Assembly: GCF_008923205.2 (NCBI RefSeq)
Contig: NZ_WBMS02000003.1
Coordinates: 1-64,000 of the forward strand
Direction of reading: 5' to 3'
Length of the DNA stretch: 64,000 bases
Source of the DNA: Actinomadura physcomitrii
GTDB taxonomy: Bacteria > Actinomycetota > Actinomycetes > Streptosporangiales > Streptosporangiaceae
Position numbers and translations under genes: made by a program. Within the stretch, counting starts at the first letter, position 1. Every line of letters begins with the position of its first letter. The notes under the pieces are model-generated. The model saw nothing but the letters and a program-made list of their open reading frames with translations. It was not told the origin of the DNA and searched no databases. Shown one piece after another: positions 24,812 through 32,291 of this stretch.

Positions 24812-25428
24812 ACGGGCTTCCCGGGCCTGCGCCGGTGCTGGGCGGGACGCTGGTACGGCTGGAGCCGCTGTCGATGGGGCATGTGCCGGGGCTGGCGGAG
24901 GCCGCGGAGGAGGACAGGTCGTCCTACGGGTTCACGCCGGTGCCCTCCGCGGCCGGCATGGAGGCGTACGTCTCCGGCAAGCTCGACCGTCCTGAGCTCA
25001 TGCCGTTCGCGCAGGTCAGGGTGGTGGACGGGAAGGCCGTCGGGCATACCGCGCTGCTGCATCCGCGGCCGTGGCCCGGCCGGGACCGGCTGTGCGCGGT
25101 CGAGATCGGCTGGACGTGGCTTGCGGCGTCCGCGCAGGGCACCGGCATCAACGTCGAGGCGAAGCGGCTTCTGTTCGGCTACGCGTTCGAGACGCTGGGC
25201 GTGGCGCGCGTGGAGCTCAAGACGGACGCGCGGAACGAGCGTTCGCGGCGGGCGATCGAGCGGCTCGGCGCGCATTTCGAGGGCGTCCTGCGCAGTTACT
25301 CGGAGTCGTGGGTGCCCGGCGAGGAAGGCGACTTGCGCGACACCGCGATGTTCTCGGTGATCGCCGCCGAATGGCCGGCGGTGAAGACGGTCACGGCGAA
25401 CCGGCTCGCCGAGGCCGTCCGCCGTTGA
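24808..25428 (+). CDS. GNAT acetyltransferase, second of a tandem pair
   Basis: A 206-residue protein, a tandem duplicate of the preceding gene; roughly three quarters of the residues match by eye, including [34 protein letters not shown] and [20 protein letters not shown]. The start GTG 24808 overlaps the stop of copy one. Differences concentrate in the substrate-side region ([13 protein letters not shown] versus [13 protein letters not shown]) and near [17 protein letters not shown]. Translational coupling suggests the two act together, possibly as a heterodimer. Confidence 0.88.
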   Translation: MNGLPGPAPVLGGTLVRLEPLSMGHVPGLAEAAEEDRSSYGFTPVPSAAGMEAYVSGKLDRPELMPFAQVRVVDGKAVGHTALLHPRPWPGRDRLCAVEIGWTWLAASAQGTGINVEAKRLLFGYAFETLGVARVELKTDARNERSRRAIERLGAHFEGVLRSYSESWVPGEEGDLRDTAMFSVIAAEWPAVKTVTANRLAEAVRR

Positions 25429-25447
25429 TCCCGCTGCGCTCGCCGGC

Positions 25448-26125
25448 TCAGATCGCGTGCCCGTAACCCGTCGTCCCGTCGCGGAGCCGCGGGTACTTCT
25501 CCGGCGACGCGTCGACGATCGCCCGGACGGCCGCCACGAGCCCGGCCGCCTCAGGCGGATGGCATTCCGGAGCGAGGGGAAAGGTCGTCTCCAGGACCCG
25601 CCGGACATCGTCATCGTCACAGGCGACGAACACCGTCATGCAGGCACGCCAGAACGGCGGCCAAAGGTCGTCCACCCGGTTCTCCGACCGTGCTCTGCGC
25701 GCTTCCCGCTCCCGGACGTACGCGGCGAGGTCTTCCCTCGTCCGCACTCCTGACGGGACGGACTTCGGAAGCGGAGGCCAGCAGCGCACCCAGTAGGCGG
25801 CCGAACCCGCGTTCGCGCTCTGTCTCCACGGCCCCTTCTCGACCGCCCGGGTGAGCCGCCGCAGCACCGGCCGCCGCCCGATCGCGTCGATCAGCGGATG
25901 AACCAGCTGACCCGTCGTACCGCGGTCCAGGAGAACGGCCTCGAATATCTCGTCGGCGTACTCGGCGGTGCGCGCAGGCTGGTCGGCCATCGCCTCGCCG
26001 AGCCGCAGCCGTGCGGCCTCCACCCGTTCGTACGCACCGGCGGACGGCGGGCCGGTCCATCCGGCGCGCCGTCCGAACGTCGGGAGCAACCCGTCGATGA
26101 CGTGCTGCAATGCTTCGTCCGGCAC
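25448..26125 (-). CDS. Hypothetical protein
   Basis: A 225-residue, soluble, Arg/Ala-rich helical protein that I cannot assign. Conserved-looking parts are DEALQHVIDGLLPTF, TGQLVHPLIDAIGRRPVLRR, WPPFWRACMTVFVACDDDD and CHPPEAAGLVAAVRAIVDAS. The GTG at 26125 is chosen because GGAAGGA lies 8 nt upstream; ATG 26158 is an alternative. It is followed upstream by the RsbW-like ATPase gene on the same strand (54 nt), so it may be cotranscribed. Confidence 0.62.
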   Translation of the reverse strand: MPDEALQHVIDGLLPTFGRRAGWTGPPSAGAYERVEAARLRLGEAMADQPARTAEYADEIFEAVLLDRGTTGQLVHPLIDAIGRRPVLRRLTRAVEKGPWRQSANAGSAAYWVRCWPPLPKSVPSGVRTREDLAAYVREREARRARSENRVDDLWPPFWRACMTVFVACDDDDVRRVLETTFPLAPECHPPEAAGLVAAVRAIVDASPEKYPRLRDGTTGYGHAI

Positions 26126-26179
26126 GGTGGGCGTCCTTCCCGGTCGTCCCCGGATCATGGCACGCGCCGGGCCGGCCGC

Positions 26180-26569
26180 CTAGAGCTCGAACCAGACGAC
26201 GTGGCCCTCGGCGCGTGGCGCGATGCCCCAGTTCTTCGCGATGGACGCGACGATGCGCAAGCCACGGCCGGTGACGTCCAGGTCGGCCGCCTCGGCGACG
26301 TGCGGGACGGTCGCCGCCCGCCCGTCGTCGATCACCTCGATCCGGACGGCCCGCGCCGAGTGGGTCACCTCCAGGCGAATCTGCCCGTCCCGCCCCGACT
26401 CGGTGTAGCGCAGCGCGTTCGTCAGCAGCTCGCTCATGCAGAGCGCCGCGTCGTCCAGGCAGGGATGCTCCTGGCCCAGCACGTCGCGCAGCCAGCGCCG
26501 CGCGTGCCCTACCGCCCGGTCCATCCCCGGCAACAGAAGCGCGTCGAACCTCATGGTCGGCGCAGTCAT
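26180..26569 (-). CDS. RsbW-like ATP-binding protein
   Basis: A 129-residue GHKL ATPase domain protein: DDAALCMSELLTNALRYTES (N box), VRIEVIDDGRAAT (G1) and DVTGRGLRIVASIAKNWGI (G2). It lacks the long N-terminal tail of the copy at 14023. GGGAGAGGG precedes the ATG at 26569. It is divergent from an XRE/DUF5753 gene across a 186-bp spacer with a large palindrome, the usual neighbourhood of these regulators. Confidence 0.88.
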   Translation of the reverse strand: MTAPTMRFDALLLPGMDRAVGHARRWLRDVLGQEHPCLDDAALCMSELLTNALRYTESGRDGQIRLEVTHSARAVRIEVIDDGRAATVPHVAEAADLDVTGRGLRIVASIAKNWGIAPRAEGHVVWFEL

Positions 26570-26668
26570 CGCCCTCTCCCTTCGTATCGCTGTCGCCGAA
26601 AAGAATGAGCCGGACGTCCTCCGCCGATCGATGCGTTCGCCGCCCTCGTCCGCAGGTCCTCGGGCAAG

Positions 26669-26698
26669 AGTGCCCCAGTCACTTTTGACTGAGGCACT
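26669..26698. promoter_or_regulatory. 30-bp nested palindrome in divergent promoter
   Basis: AGTGCC-cc-AGTCA-CTTT-TGACT-ga-GGCACT: two perfect concentric repeats separated by an imperfect dinucleotide. It lies 57 nt upstream of the XRE/DUF5753 start and 99 nt upstream of the RsbW-like start, suiting an operator for both. Confidence 0.55.
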
Positions 26699-26755
26699 GT
26701 TGCCGCCTTCGTTGGAAACCTTCAACGTCACGCAAAGTCAAGGCATGATTACTCC

Positions 26756-27604
26756 ATGGAGAACGCGCAGCGCCCGACCATGCGAAGCCGCAAGCTCGGC
26801 CAGCGCCTTCGCGCCATCCGCGAGGAGCGAGGGCTCACCCTCCAGAAGGCCGCCCGCCTGCTCAACCGCACCCCGTCCTCGCTCAGCAAGCTCGAAACCG
26901 GCAAACGCGGCATCCGCCGCCCCGCCCTGGAGCACATGCTCGACCGCTACGAGATCAGTGACCTCGACGAGCGCCAAGCTCTGTACGACCTGGCAAGCCA
27001 TGCCGCTGAGAAGGGCTGGTGGCGGCGGTACGAGGGCAGATTGGCCCCTTCGGCCTTGGACTACATCGCCTTGGAGGCCGAAGCGATCTCGCTGAAGAGC
27101 CAAGAACTCCACCTTGTTCCTGGACTTATGCAGATCGAAGAGTATGCCCGCGAGGTCATTGCATCTGCCAGTGCGCTGGGGGGTGAACCTGATATTGATG
27201 GGCTTGTGGAGGTGCGCATGCGGCGCCAGCAGGTCCTGTTTCAGCCACAGCCGCCTCACCTATCGGTTGTGGTCCACGAAGCTGTAATCCGTCAGCAGTT
27301 CGGTGGCAGGCAAGTGACTCAAGCGCAACTAAGGAGGATCATCGAGCTTGCTGAACTGCCGAACGTGTCCTTTCAGGTCCTCCCGTTCGCAGCTGGGACG
27401 CACCCAGGCCTCAACGGGTCGTTCACCACTCTGACAACGAACGATCTGTCGGTGGTTCTGGTTGAGAGCCTCACAACCGGCTGGTACCTGGAGGACCCCT
27501 TCGAGATAGGCCAATACGAGATGGTCTTTGATCAACAGATGGCAAAAGCTCTTCCGCCATCGGATTCCCGCGCATTGATCGAACAGCTACTGTCAGAGTC
27601 ATGA
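26756..27604 (+). CDS. XRE/DUF5753 regulator
   Basis: A 282-residue protein: helix-turn-helix at residues 10-65 (LGQRLRAIREERGLTLQKAA, TPSSLSKLETGKRGIRRPAL), DUF5753 from about residue 85 (WWRRYEGRLAPSALDYIALE, HLVPGLMQIEEYAREVI, VRMRRQQVLF, VSFQVLPFAAGTHPG). Codon use in 27050-27560 is visibly less GC-biased than in neighbours, hinting at acquisition or relaxed selection. Stop overlaps the start of the DUF397 gene (ATGA), the canonical arrangement. Confidence 0.92.
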   Translation: MENAQRPTMRSRKLGQRLRAIREERGLTLQKAARLLNRTPSSLSKLETGKRGIRRPALEHMLDRYEISDLDERQALYDLASHAAEKGWWRRYEGRLAPSALDYIALEAEAISLKSQELHLVPGLMQIEEYAREVIASASALGGEPDIDGLVEVRMRRQQVLFQPQPPHLSVVVHEAVIRQQFGGRQVTQAQLRRIIELAELPNVSFQVLPFAAGTHPGLNGSFTTLTTNDLSVVLVESLTTGWYLEDPFEIGQYEMVFDQQMAKALPPSDSRALIEQLLSES

Positions 27605-27933
27605 CTAGTGAGCAGCTTGTCTTCTCCCCCTGGCGCAAGAGCAGACACAGCGGAGGCGGGGGTTCGGAGTGTGTTGAGGTCGCCTCTGCGTGGCGGAAGA
27701 GCAGCTACAGCGGGAGTCAAGGGTCCTCGTGTGTCGAGGTCGCCTCTGCGTGGCGGAAGAGCAGCCACAGCAGCGGAGGCGAGGGGCAGTGCGTCGAGGT
27801 GGCGGCTGCGGAGCGGCGGGTGGCGGTGCGGGACTCGAAGGATCCGGACGGGGCGGTGCTGGCCGTCGCGCCGTCCGGGTGGAAGTCCCTGCTCGCCGAC
27901 GTCAAGGCCGGTTCCCTCGACCTCACCCGCTGA
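27601..27933 (+). CDS. DUF397 protein with triplicated N-terminal unit
   Basis: A 110-residue protein, longer than the usual 60-75. Residues 11-70 are three exact 20-residue units (WRKSRHSGGGGSECVEVASA, WRKSSYSGSQGSSCVEVASA, WRKSSHSSGGEGQCVEVAAA), each the first half of a DUF397 domain; only the last is followed by the second half (AVRDSKDPDGAVLAVAP). Translationally coupled to the XRE gene by a 4-nt overlap. Confidence 0.9.
   Translation: MTSEQLVFSPWRKSRHSGGGGSECVEVASAWRKSSYSGSQGSSCVEVASAWRKSSHSSGGEGQCVEVAAAERRVAVRDSKDPDGAVLAVAPSGWKSLLADVKAGSLDLTR
27631..27810 (+). repeat. Three in-frame 60-nt tandem units inside DUF397 gene
   Basis: Units 27631-27690, 27691-27750 and 27751-27810 are each exactly 60 nt. 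Units one and two end identically (GAGGTCGCCTCTGCG) and units two and three begin identically (TGGCGGAAGAGCAGC), showing recent duplication rather than ancient divergence. Confidence 0.88.
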
Positions 27934-27949
27934 CGCGGTGGTCCGTTGA

Positions 27950-28027
<78 letters not shown>

Positions 28028-28039
28028 CCAACGCTGTGC

Positions 28040-28654
28040 TCACCAGCGGTCGTGGTGGACGGCGGCGTCCAGGGGGCGGCGGTGGCGCCAGCCGTGCCGT
28101 TCGAGGTCCGGGACGGTCTCCAGGTGCGTGACGGGCCCGACGCACAGCCACGCGACCGGGCGGATGCCCTCCGGTATGCCGAGCAGGTCGCGCAGGTAGG
28201 GCTCGCGGTAGAACGACACCCACCCGACGCCCAATCCCTCCGCCGTCGCGGCCAGCCAGAGGTTCTGGACGGCCAGGCACACCGAGTACAGGCCCGCGTC
28301 GGCGATCGCGTGCCGGCCGAGGACGGCCGGTCCGCCGCGTTCGGCGTCGTAGGTGACGACGATCGAGAGGCCGGCCTCCAGCACGCCGTCGATCTTGATG
28401 CGGGCGAAGCGGGCGGCGGCGTCGCCGGTGAGGGTGGCGGCGAACGCGTCGCGCTCGGTCCGGACGTGGTCGTGGAACGCGCGGCGGACGTCCGGGTCGC
28501 GCACCAGGACGAAGTCCCACGGCTGGGAGAGGCCGACGCTCGGGGCCGCGTGCGCGGCGGTGAGGACGCGGTCGAGAACGTCGTCCGGAACCGGCGCGCC
28601 GGTGAACTCGGCGCGCACGTCGCGGCGGCGGTGGATGACGTCGTAGAGGTTCAT
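28040..28654 (-). CDS. bluB: 5,6-dimethylbenzimidazole synthase
   Basis: A 204-residue nitroreductase-fold flavoenzyme that cleaves reduced FMN to give 5,6-dimethylbenzimidazole, the lower ligand of cobalamin. BluB-type features: N-terminal YDVIHRRRDVRAEFTG (family RRDVR..F), AAHAAPSVGLSQPWDFVLV, GRHAIADAGLYSVCLAVQNL and LGVGWVSFYREPYLRDLLGI. Full length. It lies directly behind a cobalamin riboswitch on the same strand, which supports the assignment over a generic nitroreductase. Confidence 0.93.
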   Translation of the reverse strand: MNLYDVIHRRRDVRAEFTGAPVPDDVLDRVLTAAHAAPSVGLSQPWDFVLVRDPDVRRAFHDHVRTERDAFAATLTGDAAARFARIKIDGVLEAGLSIVVTYDAERGGPAVLGRHAIADAGLYSVCLAVQNLWLAATAEGLGVGWVSFYREPYLRDLLGIPEGIRPVAWLCVGPVTHLETVPDLERHGWRHRRPLDAAVHHDRW

Positions 28655-28689
28655 GGGCAGGCTCCCGCTGCGGTCGGGCCGCCCGGGCG

Positions 28690-28875
28690 GGCGGCCGTCG
28701 GAGCGAGGCCGGTCTTCGGACTCCCGGATCGACGCCTCACCGCCCGCCTTCCCGGCCTTCCGGCCAGTGGCCGCGCTGCACGCGCATGGGCGGCGGCTCC
28801 CCGGTCACCGCGGCGGGCCCGTGCCGGATTCGCACCGGCTTCCCGATTCTCCCCGAGGGGCACCTCGCGTCAGTT
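28690..28875 (-). promoter_or_regulatory. Cobalamin riboswitch upstream of bluB
   Basis: On the minus strand the region reads GGGAAGCCGGTGCGAATCC, GGCACGGGCCCGCCGCGGTGACC, GGCCACTGG and GGAGTCCGAAGACCGGCC, the order of conserved blocks of the AdoCbl aptamer including the B12-box-like end. A GC stem (GGCCGCCC/GGGCGGCC) lies between the aptamer and the ribosome site and could be the switching element. Boundaries are approximate. Confidence 0.88.
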
Positions 28876-28926
28876 CACGCCGTCCGCGATCGTAGCGGTG
28901 CCCTTGTCCGGCGACGGGGGAGGGGG

Positions 28927-29346
28927 TCAGCGCCGCTGGAATCCGTCCTTGGTGCGCAGGCCGTAGCCGAGGGCGCGGTCGAAGGAGATGTGAGCCAGCC
29001 AGCCGCAGAACCCCGCGAAGATCGGCGCCCAGGCGATCGGTGCGACGGTGTAGAGCGCGATGAGTGCGAGCGGGACCAGCGCGCGGTGCGCGGCGTTGTA
29101 GTACGGGACGGCGCGGGCCGGCAGCTGCCCGCGCTCGACGGTGTGCGCGTCGCGGATCCCGGCCAGGAAGGTGAGGTCGGGCGCGATGAAGAACGCGGCG
29201 GCCAGGAGCGCCGCGAGCCAGCCGTGGTTGACGCCTTCGAGGACGGCGAACGCGGTCCAGAACACCGCGTTCGCGGCCCAGGCAGTGCGGCGGACGGCAG
29301 TGGGGACGAAGGGCTTGCGGGCGGTGTGCGCGGTGATGGTGCTCAT
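28927..29346 (-). CDS. DUF4260 family membrane protein
   Basis: A 139-residue integral membrane protein with about four hydrophobic helices. Family landmarks are AANAVFWTAFAVLEG, FFIAPDLTFLAG, YYNAAHRALVPLALI and the conserved end WLAHISFDRALGYGLRTKDGF. DUF4260 has no known function. AGGAGG sits 6 nt before the ATG. The promoter carries three interlocked inverted repeats at 29365-29401, so expression is probably tightly repressed; no regulator gene is adjacent. Confidence 0.9.
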   Translation of the reverse strand: MSTITAHTARKPFVPTAVRRTAWAANAVFWTAFAVLEGVNHGWLAALLAAAFFIAPDLTFLAGIRDAHTVERGQLPARAVPYYNAAHRALVPLALIALYTVAPIAWAPIFAGFCGWLAHISFDRALGYGLRTKDGFQRR

Positions 29347-29364
29347 GACCTGCCTCCTGGATAA

Positions 29365-29401
29365 TAGCGTTAGCCACAACGCTATGGCTAATGCCATTAG
29401 C
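29365..29401. promoter_or_regulatory. Interlocked inverted repeats upstream of DUF4260 gene
   Basis: TAGCGTT-N6-AACGCTA (29365-29384), TTAGCCA-N8-TGGCTAA (29370-29391) and GCTAATG-C-CATTAGC (29387-29401) overlap each other. The AT-rich TTAG/CTAA theme contrasts with the surrounding sequence. They start 18 nt upstream of the ATG, where a repressor would block transcription. Confidence 0.65.
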
Positions 29402-29438
29402 TGTCAAGCTATAGGCAGGCTGCAACGTGAAAGGGTGG

Positions 29439-30008
29439 TCAGAGGAAGAGGGCGGCCAGGCGGGGTAGGTGCAGGCGGGTCTCTTCGTCGTCCTCGACGT
29501 CCCAGTCGTCGCCCACGGGATGCTCAGGACGCTTCATCGCCCGCAGGGCCGACTCCATCGAAGCGTCGAACGACTCGGTCTCTCCCAGGACCTGCTTGTA
29601 GGCGTTGCGCGCCGCGTAGTGCAGGCCCTCCGCGCCGATCCAGCCCTTCTCCTCCCGGGCCATCCGCACCACCGTCGGGACGTCGGCCAGGGTGTCGGGG
29701 TCGTCGACGGCACGTGTGAACACCTTGCGTCCCAGCAGTGCGAGCCCGGCGCGGAAGTCCATGAAGCCGTCGTCGCCGCAGCCGCCCTCGATGAGGTACG
29801 CGGCGTACCAGAGCGGCCGCCGGTACGCCGAGTCGAGGACGCGCGTCAGCATGGCGTCGAACGCGACGATGCCGGGGCCGTCCAGTTCCGCGAGCCGCTC
29901 GGCCACCAGGCCGATCAGCGGGTCGTCGGGGGAGTCGCGGTCGTCGGCGTGCTCGCCGGCCTCGGCCCGTGCGTCCTCGATCAGGGCCCACCACGCCCGC
30001 TCGTCCAT
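29439..30008 (-). CDS. DUF4240 family protein
   Basis: A 189-residue soluble protein of the DUF4240 family: MDERAWWALIEDARAEAG, LDGPGIVAFDAMLTRVLDSA, LWYAAYLIEGGCGDDGFMDF, RAGLALLGRKVF and DVPTVVRMAREEKGWIGAEG. The family is widespread in actinomycetes, sometimes near WGR or polymorphic toxin loci, with no known activity. GGGAGGA precedes the ATG. Confidence 0.85.
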   Translation of the reverse strand: MDERAWWALIEDARAEAGEHADDRDSPDDPLIGLVAERLAELDGPGIVAFDAMLTRVLDSAYRRPLWYAAYLIEGGCGDDGFMDFRAGLALLGRKVFTRAVDDPDTLADVPTVVRMAREEKGWIGAEGLHYAARNAYKQVLGETESFDASMESALRAMKRPEHPVGDDWDVEDDEETRLHLPRLAALFL

Positions 30009-30072
30009 GCGTCCTCCCGCACATCGATTGCGTCCGCGGACCACTGTCGCGCACGGGTCGGACAGAGCGGGC

Positions 30073-30771
30073 TCAGCGGGGGCGGGCGGTGAACCAGGCG
30101 CCGTCGTCGTCCAGGAAGTGGCCGAGGCGCAGGCCCGCCGCCTCCAGCACCGCGGGCAGGTCCTCGTCGCCGAGGCGCCGGGTGGTGAAGGTGTGCGTCC
30201 AGCGGTGCTCGCCGATCCGGTACTCGAGCGTCGCGACGACGGTCCCGGGCTCGGGGTGCTCGACGTGTGCCTTCCGGTACCGGACGCCGTCGCGCGTCCA
30301 CTCCCGGGGGGCGTCGTCGCGCCAGAGGGCGTCGGTGTCGCGCTGGATCACGACCACGCCGTCCGGCCGGACGTGCCGCCGGCAGGCCGCCAGGAGGGCG
30401 TCCCGGTCGCCGTAGTTGACCAGGTACGACATGAGCAGCACGCAGCCGAACCGGTCGGGCAGGTCGAGGTCCTGGATCGCCGAGCGCACCGTCCGCGCGC
30501 CCTGGATCCGGGCGAGCATCGCCGCGGAGGCGTCCACCGCCGTCACCGGATGGCCGAACTCGAGCAGCGGGCGGGTGACCCGGCCGGCCCCAGCGCCCAG
30601 CTCCAGGATCGGCGTGCCGGCCGGGATCGTCGTGTGGACGAGCGCGGCGCTCGCGACGTCCGGCGGGAGCGCCGCGTAGAACTCGACCGCCGAGCCGTCG
30701 TCCGCGATCTCGCCGGGCCCCGTCCCGGCGCGCGGTCCGTCCGCCGTCGCGCCGCCCTCTTCCGTCGCCAT
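30073..30771 (-). CDS. Class I SAM-dependent methyltransferase
   Basis: A 232-residue protein with a standard Rossmann methyltransferase core: ILELGAGAGRVTRPLLEFGH (motif I), VTAVDASAAMLARIQ (motif II) and CVLLMSYLVNYG (motif IV), then RRHVRPDGVVVIQRDTD. The C-terminal part (WTHTFTTRRLGDEDLPAVLE) resembles small-molecule methyltransferases. Substrate unknown. Divergent from a MarR gene across a 107-bp spacer with tandem CAGT-N4-ACTG sites. Confidence 0.88.
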   Translation of the reverse strand: MATEEGGATADGPRAGTGPGEIADDGSAVEFYAALPPDVASAALVHTTIPAGTPILELGAGAGRVTRPLLEFGHPVTAVDASAAMLARIQGARTVRSAIQDLDLPDRFGCVLLMSYLVNYGDRDALLAACRRHVRPDGVVVIQRDTDALWRDDAPREWTRDGVRYRKAHVEHPEPGTVVATLEYRIGEHRWTHTFTTRRLGDEDLPAVLEAAGLRLGHFLDDDGAWFTARPR

Positions 30772-30833
30772 GATCGAATCGTCGGACCGCGATCCGCCGC
30801 CGTCAAGCGCTCCGGCCGCCTCGCTGATTTGAT

Positions 30834-30859
30834 CAGTCCCAACTGGACAGTCTGAACTG
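30834..30859. promoter_or_regulatory. Tandem CAGT-N4-ACTG palindromes
   Basis: CAGTCCCAACTG (30834-30845) and CAGTCTGAACTG (30848-30859) are the same 12-bp palindrome repeated with a 14-nt period, ending 19 nt before the MarR ATG and lying in the promoter shared with the divergent methyltransferase. Typical size for MarR autoregulation. Confidence 0.6.
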
Positions 30860-30878
30860 CATAAATTACACTGGGGCC

Positions 30879-31325
30879 ATGAGCGACAGCGTCGAGGCCA
30901 TCTCCCCGTCGGCCGCCCGCGCCGCCCGGGAGGTGCGGGTCGTGTTCAGCCGGCTGCGCCGCAGGCTGCGCGAGATCGGCGGAGCCCACGATCTCACACC
31001 GTCGCAGACGGCGGTGCTGAGCCGGCTGCTCAAGGACGGCGCCGCCACCGCGAGCGGGCTCGCCGCGGCCGAGGGCGTCCGCCCGCAGTCGATGGCCGCC
31101 ACGCTCGCCGCGCTGGAGGAGCGCGGGCTGATCCGCCGCGACCCCGACCCCGAGGACGGCCGCCGCCAGCTGGTCACGCCGAGCGACGCCGGTCGCGAAT
31201 GGGTGGAGGGCTCCCGGCAGGCGCGCGACGAATGGCTGAGCCGCGCCCTCCAGGACCGCTGCACCGAGGAGGAGCGCGAGACGGTCCTGAGGGCGTTCGC
31301 CGTCCTCGACCGCATCGTCCAGTGA
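30879..31325 (+). CDS. MarR-family transcriptional regulator
   Basis: A 148-residue winged-helix protein: LTPSQTAVLSRLLKDGAATA, LAAAEGVRPQSMAATLAALE (recognition helix), ERGLIRRDPDPEDGRRQLVT (wing) and a C-terminal dimerisation helix with LQDRCTEEERETVLRAFAVL. Probably represses itself and the divergent methyltransferase through the tandem palindromes at 30834-30859. Convergent with the SCO6745-like gene. Confidence 0.91.
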   Translation: MSDSVEAISPSAARAAREVRVVFSRLRRRLREIGGAHDLTPSQTAVLSRLLKDGAATASGLAAAEGVRPQSMAATLAALEERGLIRRDPDPEDGRRQLVTPSDAGREWVEGSRQARDEWLSRALQDRCTEEERETVLRAFAVLDRIVQ

Positions 31326-31343
31326 TCCCCGCGGTGCGACGGC

Positions 31344-32162
31344 TCAGTCGTCGGCGGCAGCGGCGGCGATCGGCTCCAGGAGGGTGATCAGCTCGTCGAG
31401 CTCGTCCGCGGTGAGCGCATCGTACGGAGGCGCCGCCAGCTCGTCGGTGCGGGCCTCGATCCGCTCCTTGGTCTCCCGGCCGGCGTCGGTGAACCCGCCC
31501 GCGGCGTCCACGAGGCCGCGGGCGCGCAGCCCGTCGATGACGGCGTCCAAGCGCGCCCTGGGCAGGTGGTGGATCCGGCCGAACTCCTCCGCCCGCATGC
31601 CGAGGGAGAGCGCGAGGAGGACGTGGGCCTCGGTGCCGCCGATGCCGTTGGCGAGGAGGACGGCGTTGTGGCCGTCCCCGCGGTGCTCGCGCAGCAGCGT
31701 CGACGCGTGCCAGAGCCGGGCGACCGGGTCCTCGGGCACGTCGAGTGCCCGGAGCCCGGCGTACAGCGCCCGGCCCTCGGTCGGCGCGCTGACCGCCGCC
31801 CGGGTGGCGAGGCCGGCGGCCCGTACCAGACCGGGGGAGCCGGCGAGGTCCCCGAGTACCTGCCGCAGCGCGGCGGCGCTGCCCCGCTCGCGGACGGCGA
31901 GCGCCTCCTGCGGGGAGACCTTCCCCCACACCCACGGGATGTGCCGCGCCACCTCGCCGTCGGCGAAGTTGTAGAAGACCGCGTGCACCACCTCGGCCGG
32001 TGCCGTTCCCAGCGGCGCGGCCCGGCCCGCGAAGTACCCGTCCCAGTAGTTGCGCATGCCGAGGGCGAGGAAGGCTTCGTTCGGCACCTCGGAGAAGGTG
32101 ATGGTGGCGATCGGCTCGACGAGCTCGAACATGCGGCGGATCTTGGCCGGTGGGTGCGGCAT
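31344..32162 (-). CDS. SCO6745/SalK-like family protein
   Basis: A 272-residue protein that fits the actinobacterial SCO6745 family: RRMFELVEPIATITFS, RNYWDGYFAGRAAPLG, VVHAVFYNFADGEVARHIPW, LWHASTLLREHRGDGHNAVL and the C-terminal winged-helix-like LDGLRARGLVDAAGGFTDAG with TDELAAPPYDALTADELDEL. The family contains a degenerate helix-turn-helix and has no established function. GGGAGGC precedes the ATG. Confidence 0.83.
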   Translation of the reverse strand: MPHPPAKIRRMFELVEPIATITFSEVPNEAFLALGMRNYWDGYFAGRAAPLGTAPAEVVHAVFYNFADGEVARHIPWVWGKVSPQEALAVRERGSAAALRQVLGDLAGSPGLVRAAGLATRAAVSAPTEGRALYAGLRALDVPEDPVARLWHASTLLREHRGDGHNAVLLANGIGGTEAHVLLALSLGMRAEEFGRIHHLPRARLDAVIDGLRARGLVDAAGGFTDAGRETKERIEARTDELAAPPYDALTADELDELITLLEPIAAAAADD

Positions 32163-32291
32163 CGGCGGGCGCCTCCCGTTGTCGTGGCCGCGCCCTCGTG
32201 GACGGCCTGCGACCCACGCTATGAACAGCGCGGCCCGGGCGTGGCCGCTTCGTCGGATTGCGCTCCCCCGCCGCTGCCGGAGGGACGGCGG

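Noticed and set aside
24808..25428. Second GNAT considered as an aminoglycoside acetyltransferase
   Set aside because: Features match RimJ/RimL-type GNATs and the twin gene; no AAC signature residues could be shown.
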